The notes below the pieces were generated by a model. The model saw only the letters and a list, made by a program, of their open reading frames with translations, had not been told where the DNA came from and searched no databases. A stretch of DNA of 49,463 bases. It comes from a virus. Each line of letters opens with the position of its first letter. Position 1 is the first letter of the stretch. Location: positions 1 through 49,463 of IMG/VR virus record IMGVR_UViG_3300026077_000007, one strand, 5' to 3'. Both the position numbers and the translations under genes were made by a program. Shown piece by piece: positions 24,172 through 34,264 of the stretch.

Positions 24172-27100
24172 TTAGAATGCAGCTACTGCACGAATGTCTT
24201 GAATCTTAGGTACATATGCTGGATCGTTACTTCTCATTACAATTTTAACAGCAAATGAGGAGAACTCAGGAAGACCAGACGCGGAATATGTAATGTCCTG
24301 ATAGGAGGATTGTTTCTCAACGACACTAGATATAGTGTTCTCAGGAGTAGCAATATCACTAACATCTGGGTGACCATTACCATTAAAGAATTCCCAATCA
24401 ATATCATCAAAGTTTTCTTGAGTAGATGCCTTTTTATACTTGAATAGAACTTTAACGTTTGCAAGATCCTTAGTATTCATTGTTAGATGAACATTAAGTG
24501 CAGTTGCTGGATTACTGATTGAAACTTCCTTACTTACATACTTAGCAATAGCAGAAGTATTCTTAGAAGTATTTTCTGGTACAAAATAGATACCATCTGT
24601 ATATTTAATACTTCCAATTTCCCAGAAACGAGCTTCATCATCTGGTTGATTTGGATACTTAATAAAATCACCAACTCTAAAGATATCACTCAATTGATCT
24701 GCAACAACAGAATTTCTATTATAAAACATTCCATCTTCAATTCTATCAGTGAAGGAATCATTGATAGGATGAACATCAGTTCTGAGAGTTAACTCTTGAG
24801 TCTTATTATTCCAGATAACTGCTTTACCTGTAATCTTATTAGTATATGTTTCAGTAATTGTTGATGGATTTCTTGCTTCAATAGTAGCAGAATCTGCAAT
24901 ATCAACAAACTCTTGAATTAGGTTTGTATCAACAACTGCTGCTGGAACCTCAACATCAACTCCATCCACAGTAATAGTTGTAACTACACCAGGTTGATTA
25001 CCAAGAGACATTCTTTCGCCTCTTATGAATAGTTGAGATGTTTTAACTCTTACATAAACAGTTAGTCCATCAACTTTTGCAATAGTACCAACTGCCTTAG
25101 AAGTATATCCTTCAACTGCTTGATCAGTTTGAATCTCTGTACCACCCATACCTGTTAATTGGAATTTATAAACAGGATAGAATTCAACAATTTGATCTCT
25201 TCTACCAAATCTATCTTCCATACCTTCTGCTTGTTCAACCCTGTTAGTTACAGTCTTGACGCTGGTAGTTCCTAAGTCTACAACTGGACTCAAATGAGAC
25301 ACAGTAGAACTGAGTGATAATTTATATACTAATGAATTATCAATACTATTCAAAGTTTCATTGATATTAGAAGCAATCATTTTTTGATTACTAAAGTAAT
25401 GAGGTTCATTTAAGAATGTTTTCTCAAACTCAGTTTGACTATATGATGGGAATGTAGTATCAGTAGAGTCTACTGATTGTACATTTGTAGTTTTAACTTC
25501 TGATAGTAGTTTTGTACTAGTGAATGTTAAGTATTGAACTTGTGGATAAAGAAGTTCAAACTTTCTATTATATGAAGCATATGCTAATTCACCACCACCA
25601 ATTCCAGAACCCGAAGATGGAATAGATGAAATAATATTATAAGAATCAATACCAGAATTTTTAACTTGGAATAGTGAACTATTCAAAATATCAGATGTTA
25701 CTCCACCAGTTTCCACTGCTTGTTTAAAGAACACATAAGATTTACCAGAAGTTTCAAATCCATGATCCTTATGCTTAACATTAACTATTGAATTGTTATT
25801 ACCAAATAACTTAGATGTTGCCTGAGTATTAGCACTAGCATTAGTCTCAAATGGATTCTTACTTAAAAGATCATAACCAAGTGGTTCATTTGTTAATTCT
25901 AGACTTGCAGTTCTAGAAATATCAAATTCAGCACGATATAAAGTAAACTTCAGATCTTCAAAGTTATCTTCTGTCCAGTTGTCAACATTTTGTGAACGGT
26001 ATACCGAACCTAATGATGGTTGAGTTGTAATGACCGTACTTGTCGAAATATCAATTTCACCAAGTTTTGATGCCCATAGTTCATAGTCAGTTGAATCAGT
26101 TTCAACAGCAAGTGCATATTCAGTATTATTCTGTAGATATACAGGATGATCAAACTCAAAGAATGATGGGATTGTAGAATTGGTAAGACCTTCTTGATCA
26201 GTTGCAACACCCATTCTAACAGCAGGTGCATCAATCTCAATTTCAGTTTCAAGAACAGCACCACCGCTACCATTACCAATTCCTTTGATAACTACAGAAG
26301 GTGGTTCTGTATATCCGAAACCAGGAAGTGAAACCTCAGCATTGTAGATCTTTCCTTCGGAAACTTCAATTCTAGTTGTAGCAACAGAACCGCCAGGTAA
26401 TTGTGGACTCTCAATAGTAACAATTGCATTTTCGTAGTTATTACCAACATTTGAAATCTTAATAGCAGAAACTTTACCACTATCTTTAGCAAGAGTTAAT
26501 CTTCCAGCAGTACCTTCAGTATTATTTGCTAAAGTAATTGATGGCACAATTAGATCTTCGTTCTGATTAAATGAACGACCATTATGATTACTAAGAACTA
26601 AAGTATATACTTGTTCATTAGTAAGAAGGAACTTACCAGAAGAAGATGCTACTAGATCAACACCATTTTTATCAATAATTTTATCAACAGGACCACTGGC
26701 AGCAGAAGTTGCTCCAGTTACCATTTCACCTTTGGTTACATATACGTTACCATTAGAATAGAACTTAAGGAATGTAGATGGAGAAAGAACTTTCTCTGTA
26801 CCAGGAATAATGTTTTTACCAGGTTTGTCAGATTCTACATTTGTAAGATATACTTTTACAGGAATACTGCTACTCTTCTTACTGACATAAAGATCAACAC
26901 CAGTAGTAAAGACACCACCATCAAAGTTCTCAATCTTAAATGTTTGAGCAAGTGGATTAGGTCTTACTGGGTTATCAGTATTACTATCAACAAACTGAAC
27001 ACCTTCATTTGCTTTGAAGAATGATGGTTTTGTTGAAATAATGCTGGAAGGATTCTCAGGAAGAACACCAGTTGCATAATACTTAACCTCAGCATAAGTA

Positions 27101-30100
27101 TCAACTGTTAATTTATCTGCATCAGTTGCACTAGATGTAAATCTGAAAGTCTTAATACCAGTAGAAACTCTAAGTTCTTCTGCAGTATCATCATAGTCTA
27201 CTGTGTTTACATCACCAGTCCAAGTAGCATTTTCTAATGGTGGCATACCAGCAGGTAGTACAATTGTACCACTAGCATTACCATCAGAGTCAGTAGTTAC
27301 TTTTCCATTAAACACAGAAGGTGAATTACCTGCAACTCCAGTAAAACGAATATCAGGATTTACCCAACGACTAATATCTCTACCTTCTAAGAATACAGAG
27401 ACAGTAGTATTTGGCTTCATCCTCTTAACAACAAACTTGATAGGTACACTTCTAGCAAAGAATTGTAATGCAGAAGAAACACTATTTCCTCTTACAGTTT
27501 TAGACTGAACACCCTTAGCAACATCATTATTTTGTGGACTAATATTAGAAGAACTATTAACTGCTGCAGCAACTACAGAAGTCTTTGCTGCTTCTCTATT
27601 CTCCTCACCAAGTGAATTAATAGATGTAAATGATGGAGAAGAACCAACCCAGTTTACAACAAATGAATTATGTAAAGAAGAGAAACTTTCTTTTACATCA
27701 ACTTTTGCTAAGAAGATCTTATAAAGATCAGTATTAGTATCAACAACTAGAGGTTCTGTATGTTGATCATACCATTGATCAATACTTGGAGAAATACTAG
27801 CATCACCAACATATTGCAAAACAACAAATGGATTTGGATTAAGTGTCTTTGATGCAGCAGTATTACCCAATAGATTTAGGTTGGTAAATGGTAGTGTAAC
27901 AACACCATTTGAATTTCTATATCCAGAAACAAATCTCTGATCATCTCTAACATTGATCTCTTTAAGGAATAATGAATCTTCTCTAGACTGTGGACGTAAT
28001 ACTGACTGTTGTGAATCAATAGAACATTGATAATCTAGTGATGCTAAGTTACCACTTCTATGTGCTTCAAAATTATCAACTAGGAATCCAGACTTAAATC
28101 TGTCTAGACCAATATCATCCTTAACTTGCATGTTAAGTGCTTGTTGTTCTAGGATACTAAGAGTAGTATAGTATTCTAATCTCTCAATACGTTTCTCCAA
28201 CTTACCAATGTCACGCATTGTGTAACGACGATTATCTACTGGAGTAATCCTTACATCTTTACTATCACTAGTGAATGCTGGAATATACGCATAGAATAAA
28301 GGAATTGCATCATCAACTGGATCTGGTTTAGATGGGTTGAGAGATGAATTACCTTCTTTAACAATAAACTTACCATTCTTATTAAGAAATACACCATCAA
28401 TTCTATCAAGATATTGAATCTGACTAAATGCGAGAGTATACTCTAAGTTAGAATCAGATGCAGGTGATGCAGCAACAATAGAACCAGCACCAGCAAAACT
28501 ACTGGTAGTAACAGATAATGAAGACTTATCTTGGAAACCAGCTATAGTTGTATTACTATCTACTTTTGGTCTAAAATCAATAACGTTCTTAAGGTTAACT
28601 CTTCCAAGTACAGATGAATCAAATGAACCAATTTCACTTTCTGAGACACCTGCTTCATGTAAGTAACTATCAATAGTACAGAAATCACCTTGAGAATGTT
28701 CAAAGTAATCAAATGCAATAACTAATTGACCAGATGTTTGAGTTGCACCTGGTTTAAGAACAAGTCTGGATACATCATATACAGTATCTCTTTGACCACT
28801 ATCAAATGTAAATCTATCAGTAACATCAGTACCTTCAATTAGATTACCTGCAGTATCAACATTAGGTGGTCTAGTTGCACTACCTTCATAAACATAGAGT
28901 AGTTTGTATGCATCAGAATATGATAGAACTTCTACAACGTCAGTATCATAGTTTGATCCTCTAAATGGGATAACTCTATCACCAGAAGAAGTAACAACGA
29001 TTCTTCTCCTCTCAATAGCAGTTTTAATTCTTGGTTTTGCATTCTCAACTTCTAAAGTTGCAGTCAACTTAAGTTTAGGGAATGTTCCATTAGTAGGAAT
29101 AGTACCAAAATAAGTTGATGGTAACTCCAAACTAATAGAACCAGCAGTTAATCCACTAGCAGTATCAGTAGAAGATGAAATAGTTACTGCATCTTTATCG
29201 ATGTATACGATATCACCTTTAACAATATTAGGTGCATCACCTGCATCTAAAACTGTAATGATATAATTCTCTTCACTAAATGCAGCAAATCTTTGTGTAC
29301 CAAATGATAGTTGTGCAGCAAAGGTAATAATACCACCAGAAGTTGCTGCTGTAGTTACAAAATCTCTACGGAAGAAATACTTGATACCAGTTTCTTCAGC
29401 ATTCTTAGAAATTCTCTTAATCTGACGACTACCTGTTGGGAACAATAATGTTCCTTGGTTTGAATTTTCAACTCTAGGACGTAATCTAGTAATACTGGTG
29501 TTTACAACATCACCAGGTAATACACTGTCCAAATAAACTCTAGTCTTAGATGTTCCTTCCTTTATTGTTGCATATTGAACAACAGAAGTTACAATTTGAT
29601 TATCTGAAGTAGCGAACTGAACAACATCTCCCTGTTGTAGTAATAGACTTGCATCAGCATTGAAACTTGTAGATTCAATAAAGTTATATCCTCTATTTCC
29701 AAAGAATGTGAAGTCAGTAACAGACTTAAGTTCTGCAAATTCTTGATCATTGGTGACAACATCAGCAGTGAAAACATTCTCCTTAGCAGAACCATACTCA
29801 GCACCAAGTGACTTAACATTCTGTGGTACATATGTTGTTACAGCATTTCTTACCATTACAGGTAAAATAACAGCAGCAGCTGAAGGACTTGAAGAACCAG
29901 TAGGAATTTTAACTGTAACTGCAGGTGGTTCTGCATATTCTGTTGCAGAAAGAGCACTCTTATTATTAACTAAGCATTGATAAAATGCTCCACTACCCAA
30001 CTTAAATAATTCAACAACTGAAGTATCATACTCAACACCATTAACAAGTAGGGTAGAATTATCTGGATACCCTAAACCACGATTCTGAACAATAAAATGA

Positions 30101-32307
30101 GATATAGTATTATCTTTAGCAATCTTTGAAGTTACAGAATCTTCATCTCTAATTGTCTCACCAGACTTAAATCTTCCAGATAAAGTTTTAACATATAAGA
30201 TTTTACCTACAGAGTATACACCTGAAGGACCACCTTCTACTACACCATATGCACCACTGTCTAAACCAAAGACATATTTACCAATACCAAATCCACCTGC
30301 AGCAGGTGGTGCATCTAGAATAATTTTAGTAAAGAATTCTGGATCAAAATACGATAAACCAAAGATACCATTGTATGCATCATCACCACCAGCAAGGCGA
30401 CCACGTGAGAGAATAATATCTCTATCTGAATTAAAACCAGATGGTCTCTTCTTAAGGAAGAAGTTATTTGGTTTTGCTCTACCAACCAAAGGTGTTATTG
30501 TTTCACCATAATCTACAATATAACCATATGAATTATTATCTGAAGACGCATCTGCATCTGTTAAGAATAATCTTCTTTGCTTACCAGCATCTCCAAGATC
30601 ATATTCAATCATTAAATTCTCTAGATCATCCTTCTTACCAGAGATGGTTAGTTCTAGATACTGATAACTTAGACTAGAATTAAGAAGAGGTTTATTTACC
30701 TTAGCATATGCCAGTGACTTAACTGTCCCAACAGATGTTGCAGTACCAGCATCGTTTCTAGTCTTTACGAAATATAAAGTACCAAGAAGAGTCTCAAAAT
30801 TAGAATCAGTGAGACCAGCAAGAACATTAGTAAGATTGTCAATATCCAGTGTAATAGTCTTTACTGCGTCATCAGAAGAGAAAATTTCACCTCTTCTACT
30901 AATAGTCTGACGATGAGCACTCGCATCTTCAGTATTATTACTACCAATAGAACCATCATTAGCAACAGAATACAAATTAACATACGGATACGCAGTAAGA
31001 TCTGCACCCTCTTTGTTTAGAGGAACACTACCATATACATTGGTAATTGCATATGTTGGAAGAGATTTTGTTTTGACCCTTATATTCTCACTACTTAGAC
31101 TTTCTCTTGCTTTATTAATTTCAATATACTTTGTCTCTTTATTAACAATTTCATACCCTCTAATATATGCTTTACCTGAACCAAGGCTAGCAATCATCTT
31201 TCTATCTGCTTCACCTTCTGTCAATCCATTATATAGACCAAACTCATCTTCTTTGTACAATCCACCATTACGATCTTTCTGTGCATACTCTCTGATATCA
31301 ACAGAGAAATTATCCACAACATAATCACCACTTTCATCAAATGTTCTTCTAGCAAGAGTAGATTCAATCAAACTATAATTAGTTGGACTGACTTTCTTTT
31401 GTACAGAACCTCTATAAGTTGTAATAAGTTGAATAAAATTCTTATCAGTTTTCTCTCCTACAGCAAATTTCTTAAGTTTGAGTGAAATATTTAATCTGTG
31501 TGCACCTGGAGCAGTATGATTGGAAGAACCAATAGAATTATCATATAAACTAGCGTCTTCTTCTGGTGTTACAATCTTTTCAGTGATTGTGAAACCAACA
31601 TTAGCGGAAGGTATATTATAATAGTCGTCAATGACAAGTAATTGCTTATCGTTACGAACGAAGAAACCATTAACAAAATAGATGCCTTCTTCTACTTTAA
31701 CAGCAGAAGCATAACCCATTGCTGGACTTTCAATTGAAGTTACGTCTCCAGTATCAGGATTAGTTAATTGAATACTGGTGGGGAGTACGCTACCATCAGT
31801 ACCAACAACTAATAAAGGTGTGTTAACACCATCAACAACTTCTAGGGTTTCACCCTGTCTAAAAGTAGTGTCTGTATTAGAATCACCACTATTCAAATAG
31901 TTAACATAAAGTGTATCGGCAGATGCATCTGTTAAAACCTTAGTATCTAAGACAGTAGCAGTAACACCAGAAGATAAACCTCTCAATTCAGTTCCTACTA
32001 ATTGAGAAATGTCATATTTCTTGTATACAATATTCTGTCCGTCATTAATTGCAACTTCTGAAACAGAAGACAACTTAACATAGTCTAATTTAGTATTCAG
32101 ACCAACTTCGCCAGGAACAACTAAATCTCCTTGCTTGAAGGCATACTTACCAAAACTCTCAATCTGATTCTGTAGAATAGATTGTAGTTGTGTTAACTCT
32201 CTCGTTTGGATAGAATATCCTGGACGAAAAAGTATTTTATAAAAATTCTTACTTCGGTCGAAATCCTCATAATAAGGATTTACGTTTAGATTTGTCTTCT
32301 GGGGCAT
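24172..32307 (-). CDS. DUF4815 domain baseplate or fibre protein (2711 aa), gp9/gp10 position
   Basis: The N-terminus (NPYYEDFDRSKNFYKILFRP followed by RELTQLQSILQNQIE) is the DUF4815 signature known from tail proteins of cyanophages and related marine myophages. The domain probably spans the first several hundred residues. The central part has beta-sandwich features and the motif MRDIGKLEKRIERLEYYTTL (near residue 1360). Near residue 2000 there are GFGYTEPPSVVIKG-type units, followed by NNTEYALAVETDS. T4 has gp9 and gp10 at this point of the order, so a peripheral baseplate or fibre-attachment role is inferred from position. The ATG at 32307 has a strong GGAG ribosome binding site five bases away. 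A terminator and two late-promoter-like octamers lie upstream. Confidence 0.85.
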   Translation of the reverse strand: MPQKTNLNVNPYYEDFDRSKNFYKILFRPGYSIQTRELTQLQSILQNQIESFGKYAFKQGDLVVPGEVGLNTKLDYVKLSSVSEVAINDGQNIVYKKYDISQLVGTELRGLSSGVTATVLDTKVLTDASADTLYVNYLNSGDSNTDTTFRQGETLEVVDGVNTPLLVVGTDGSVLPTSIQLTNPDTGDVTSIESPAMGYASAVKVEEGIYFVNGFFVRNDKQLLVIDDYYNIPSANVGFTITEKIVTPEEDASLYDNSIGSSNHTAPGAHRLNISLKLKKFAVGEKTDKNFIQLITTYRGSVQKKVSPTNYSLIESTLARRTFDESGDYVVDNFSVDIREYAQKDRNGGLYKEDEFGLYNGLTEGEADRKMIASLGSGKAYIRGYEIVNKETKYIEINKARESLSSENIRVKTKSLPTYAITNVYGSVPLNKEGADLTAYPYVNLYSVANDGSIGSNNTEDASAHRQTISRRGEIFSSDDAVKTITLDIDNLTNVLAGLTDSNFETLLGTLYFVKTRNDAGTATSVGTVKSLAYAKVNKPLLNSSLSYQYLELTISGKKDDLENLMIEYDLGDAGKQRRLFLTDADASSDNNSYGYIVDYGETITPLVGRAKPNNFFLKKRPSGFNSDRDIILSRGRLAGGDDAYNGIFGLSYFDPEFFTKIILDAPPAAGGFGIGKYVFGLDSGAYGVVEGGPSGVYSVGKILYVKTLSGRFKSGETIRDEDSVTSKIAKDNTISHFIVQNRGLGYPDNSTLLVNGVEYDTSVVELFKLGSGAFYQCLVNNKSALSATEYAEPPAVTVKIPTGSSSPSAAAVILPVMVRNAVTTYVPQNVKSLGAEYGSAKENVFTADVVTNDQEFAELKSVTDFTFFGNRGYNFIESTSFNADASLLLQQGDVVQFATSDNQIVTSVVQYATIKEGTSKTRVYLDSVLPGDVVNTSITRLRPRVENSNQGTLLFPTGSRQIKRISKNAEETGIKYFFRRDFVTTAATSGGIITFAAQLSFGTQRFAAFSEENYIITVLDAGDAPNIVKGDIVYIDKDAVTISSSTDTASGLTAGSISLELPSTYFGTIPTNGTFPKLKLTATLEVENAKPRIKTAIERRRIVVTSSGDRVIPFRGSNYDTDVVEVLSYSDAYKLLYVYEGSATRPPNVDTAGNLIEGTDVTDRFTFDSGQRDTVYDVSRLVLKPGATQTSGQLVIAFDYFEHSQGDFCTIDSYLHEAGVSESEIGSFDSSVLGRVNLKNVIDFRPKVDSNTTIAGFQDKSSLSVTTSSFAGAGSIVAASPASDSNLEYTLAFSQIQYLDRIDGVFLNKNGKFIVKEGNSSLNPSKPDPVDDAIPLFYAYIPAFTSDSKDVRITPVDNRRYTMRDIGKLEKRIERLEYYTTLSILEQQALNMQVKDDIGLDRFKSGFLVDNFEAHRSGNLASLDYQCSIDSQQSVLRPQSREDSLFLKEINVRDDQRFVSGYRNSNGVVTLPFTNLNLLGNTAASKTLNPNPFVVLQYVGDASISPSIDQWYDQHTEPLVVDTNTDLYKIFLAKVDVKESFSSLHNSFVVNWVGSSPSFTSINSLGEENREAAKTSVVAAAVNSSSNISPQNNDVAKGVQSKTVRGNSVSSALQFFARSVPIKFVVKRMKPNTTVSVFLEGRDISRWVNPDIRFTGVAGNSPSVFNGKVTTDSDGNASGTIVLPAGMPPLENATWTGDVNTVDYDDTAEELRVSTGIKTFRFTSSATDADKLTVDTYAEVKYYATGVLPENPSSIISTKPSFFKANEGVQFVDSNTDNPVRPNPLAQTFKIENFDGGVFTTGVDLYVSKKSSSIPVKVYLTNVESDKPGKNIIPGTEKVLSPSTFLKFYSNGNVYVTKGEMVTGATSAASGPVDKIIDKNGVDLVASSSGKFLLTNEQVYTLVLSNHNGRSFNQNEDLIVPSITLANNTEGTAGRLTLAKDSGKVSAIKISNVGNNYENAIVTIESPQLPGGSVATTRIEVSEGKIYNAEVSLPGFGYTEPPSVVIKGIGNGSGGAVLETEIEIDAPAVRMGVATDQEGLTNSTIPSFFEFDHPVYLQNNTEYALAVETDSTDYELWASKLGEIDISTSTVITTQPSLGSVYRSQNVDNWTEDNFEDLKFTLYRAEFDISRTASLELTNEPLGYDLLSKNPFETNASANTQATSKLFGNNNSIVNVKHKDHGFETSGKSYVFFKQAVETGGVTSDILNSSLFQVKNSGIDSYNIISSIPSSGSGIGGGELAYASYNRKFELLYPQVQYLTFTSTKLLSEVKTTNVQSVDSTDTTFPSYSQTEFEKTFLNEPHYFSNQKMIASNINETLNSIDNSLVYKLSLSSTVSHLSPVVDLGTTSVKTVTNRVEQAEGMEDRFGRRDQIVEFYPVYKFQLTGMGGTEIQTDQAVEGYTSKAVGTIAKVDGLTVYVRVKTSQLFIRGERMSLGNQPGVVTTITVDGVDVEVPAAVVDTNLIQEFVDIADSATIEARNPSTITETYTNKITGKAVIWNNKTQELTLRTDVHPINDSFTDRIEDGMFYNRNSVVADQLSDIFRVGDFIKYPNQPDDEARFWEIGSIKYTDGIYFVPENTSKNTSAIAKYVSKEVSISNPATALNVHLTMNTKDLANVKVLFKYKKASTQENFDDIDWEFFNGNGHPDVSDIATPENTISSVVEKQSSYQDITYSASGLPEFSSFAVKIVMRSNDPAYVPKIQDIRAVAAF

Positions 32308-32341
32308 CGTACTCCGCCAAACACTAGCATCTTGTCTCTAA

Positions 32342-32349
32342 TATTTAGC
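32342..32349 (-). promoter_or_regulatory. Late-promoter-like octamer (GCTAAATA)
   Basis: GCTAAATA lies on the coding strand 35 nt upstream of the DUF4815 gene start and just downstream of a terminator. The same octamer precedes the 4317-aa fibre gene. Confidence 0.5.
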
Positions 32350-32355
32350 ACAGAT

Positions 32356-32383
32356 AAAAAAAATCCCCTGATTTCTCAGGGGA
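32356..32383 (-). terminator. Rho-independent terminator after gp8
   Basis: On the minus strand a perfect 8-bp stem (TCCCCTGA paired with TCAGGGGA) with a GAAA tetraloop is followed directly by eight T residues (32363-32356). It begins 24 nt after the gp8 stop. This is a textbook intrinsic terminator and should end the gp8 transcript. Confidence 0.93.
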
Positions 32384-32387
32384 CTTG

Positions 32388-32395
32388 TATTTATT
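32388..32395 (-). promoter_or_regulatory. T4-type late promoter match (AATAAATA) just before a terminator
   Basis: An exact NATAAATA match, 81 nt upstream of the DUF4815 gene. A transcript would start near the first stem base of the terminator at 32356-32383, so the site may be silent, may give a very short RNA, or may be chance in AT-rich DNA. Confidence 0.35.
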
Positions 32396-32407
32396 AATAT
32401 CTTTAAC

Positions 32408-34213
32408 TTAGAACTCGATAACAAGTTTGATATCTTCAATCTGGTCAGGAGCACGAGTGATTAGTCGTCTGTTCTCAACGTAGATGATGTCACCAGAGTT
32501 AGGTTCGATCTCAGGAGTAGCAAGTCCAGAAGAGAAGGATGAACCAAGAAGAGTACCAGAGTAACCAGTTTCAACGTTACCAGCCGCTGCGGAAGAACCA
32601 CCAGAAAGTTGGTTAGAACCATTACTTTCAAAGTCTCTTACAACACCTTGATCTGTGTGTGCATCAACAGTTTGAACATACTTAAGAACACCAGCAGTTG
32701 TAGAACCTTGATCCAAAGTCCAAGAAACTACTGTTCCTTTTGCAGTACCACCAGTTACAGTCTGCTCAAATTGCTCATCAGGGATGAAGTCAGCATTTGC
32801 ACCAGTAACCTTAATTGCCTTAAGACCAGAACGGGTGTCAGCAGTACAAGGAGTAGTAGTACCGAAGTTAAGAGGATCCTTAATAATACCGATTCTACGG
32901 AAGTCGTTGTCAACAGGGAAATCACCAGAACCTTCAGCGTAAGTCAAGCGGATGTTAGTCATCACACGCTTACCATTCAATTCTAGTTCATGATCTGAAC
33001 CATGACCACCTTGAGGAGGAAGAACAACTTCAATAGCACCAACTGCGTTAGCAGGAGTAGCAATAGGAGTAGTTAAACCTGCATCTTGGAATAGATTACC
33101 GTTAGTTAAAAGAACATTAGCGTAGGTATAACCTGATCCACGTGTTTCAACTGTTGCTGCAGTAATTGTACCACTACCATCAGCTTCAATCTTAAGTACA
33201 CCACTTGTACCATCTCCTTTGATGCTAGTGTAGGTAGTACCAGAAGGAAGGTTAGCACCAGCGTTCTCTATTAGAGCAACGTCAATTGAACCTGCAACTG
33301 CAATACCTTCCACTGCCTGACGGGTAGAACCTGCAGTAGAAAGAGTGATAGGCATGAAGTCTGAAGAAAGGAATCTTAGAACGTCATCAGTAGGCATCTG
33401 GTACATAAACTTCCAGATATAACCTGCAGAAGCACTTTCAGTGTAGATACCAGTAGCAGCATTGTAGTTACCAGATGAAGTCTTAGGCTCTTCAGTAGCA
33501 TCCTGACCAGTAAGGTTACCAGGACCTTCACCGTTGTAAAGGCACTTGAACACTTCGTAATCAGAGTTCATAACATAGAACTTAGCATTAGCGATAGCGT
33601 CAGCACCAGTTGCTGTTTGCTTACCTACTTGACCACCACCTGCAGGTGTTGCAGAGTAGTCAGGCTTCCACATATCAAATCTTGGGTTGGCAACAGTGTC
33701 CCAGTTGTAACGACGGATTACTGTACGTGCATATGCATTACCGATACGCTTTGCTGCGATGATCTCGTCATAAACACTAAGTTTTTCTGTCTGGTTGTCT
33801 AGAGGAAGAGGTGGAATCTCTTCAGTTGCATAACGGTAAACACCAGCAGAGGCAGTAACACCAGTTGTTGTACTTCCACCATCAGCAGTTTCCTGAATGG
33901 TTTGTCCTAGTGTAGGAGTTGAAGTAGTATTTGGGAAAACGTCGGAAAGAAGAAGTGCAGTATCATAGACTCCAGCAATAGTGGCACGGAATGCTGTGGA
34001 TCCATAAGTCCCAACGTATATTTCGTTTCCTACTGTGAAGTTTCCTCCCGATTGTCCGTAGACTTCTAGATATGCCTTCCACGGTTGTGGGCGTCCCACA
34101 AAGAAGTACATTCTAGTTCTTTCAGCGCTAGTATCTGTAGCGCCTTCAGTCAGCGATTCTAAGAATTGCTTCGCATTAAAAATTCTAAATTTATCTGAGA
34201 TAATAGCAGCCAT
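32408..34213 (-). CDS. gp8: Baseplate wedge protein (gp8-like)
   Basis: A 601-aa protein; T4 gp8 is 334 aa. gp8 is part of the baseplate wedge with gp6, gp7, gp10 and gp53. The N-terminus (SDKFRIFNAKQFLESL, then RTRMYFFVGRPQPW) is the well-conserved gp8 start in cyanophages, and the middle has YIWKFMYQMPTDDVLRFLS. Extra length comes from beta-rich insertions, for example F-T-V-G-N-E-I-Y-V near residue 57 and an R-G-S-G-Y unit near residue 355. The C-terminus (LITRAPDQIEDIKLVIEF) is also typical. A perfect TATAAATA late promoter lies 37 nt upstream, and an intrinsic terminator follows the stop. Confidence 0.9.
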   Translation of the reverse strand: MAAIISDKFRIFNAKQFLESLTEGATDTSAERTRMYFFVGRPQPWKAYLEVYGQSGGNFTVGNEIYVGTYGSTAFRATIAGVYDTALLLSDVFPNTTSTPTLGQTIQETADGGSTTTGVTASAGVYRYATEEIPPLPLDNQTEKLSVYDEIIAAKRIGNAYARTVIRRYNWDTVANPRFDMWKPDYSATPAGGGQVGKQTATGADAIANAKFYVMNSDYEVFKCLYNGEGPGNLTGQDATEEPKTSSGNYNAATGIYTESASAGYIWKFMYQMPTDDVLRFLSSDFMPITLSTAGSTRQAVEGIAVAGSIDVALIENAGANLPSGTTYTSIKGDGTSGVLKIEADGSGTITAATVETRGSGYTYANVLLTNGNLFQDAGLTTPIATPANAVGAIEVVLPPQGGHGSDHELELNGKRVMTNIRLTYAEGSGDFPVDNDFRRIGIIKDPLNFGTTTPCTADTRSGLKAIKVTGANADFIPDEQFEQTVTGGTAKGTVVSWTLDQGSTTAGVLKYVQTVDAHTDQGVVRDFESNGSNQLSGGSSAAAGNVETGYSGTLLGSSFSSGLATPEIEPNSGDIIYVENRRLITRAPDQIEDIKLVIEF

Positions 34214-34249
34214 TGGTTTTCTTTTCCGACGTAGTGTTTGTGCCTGATT

Positions 34250-34257
34250 TATTTATA
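34250..34257 (-). promoter_or_regulatory. T4-type late promoter (TATAAATA)
   Basis: A perfect match to the T4 late consensus in the 51-nt gap before gp8. An additional ACTAAATA octamer (34262-34269) lies just upstream across the stop codon of the preceding gene. Confidence 0.8.
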
Positions 34258-34264
34258 CGTTTAT

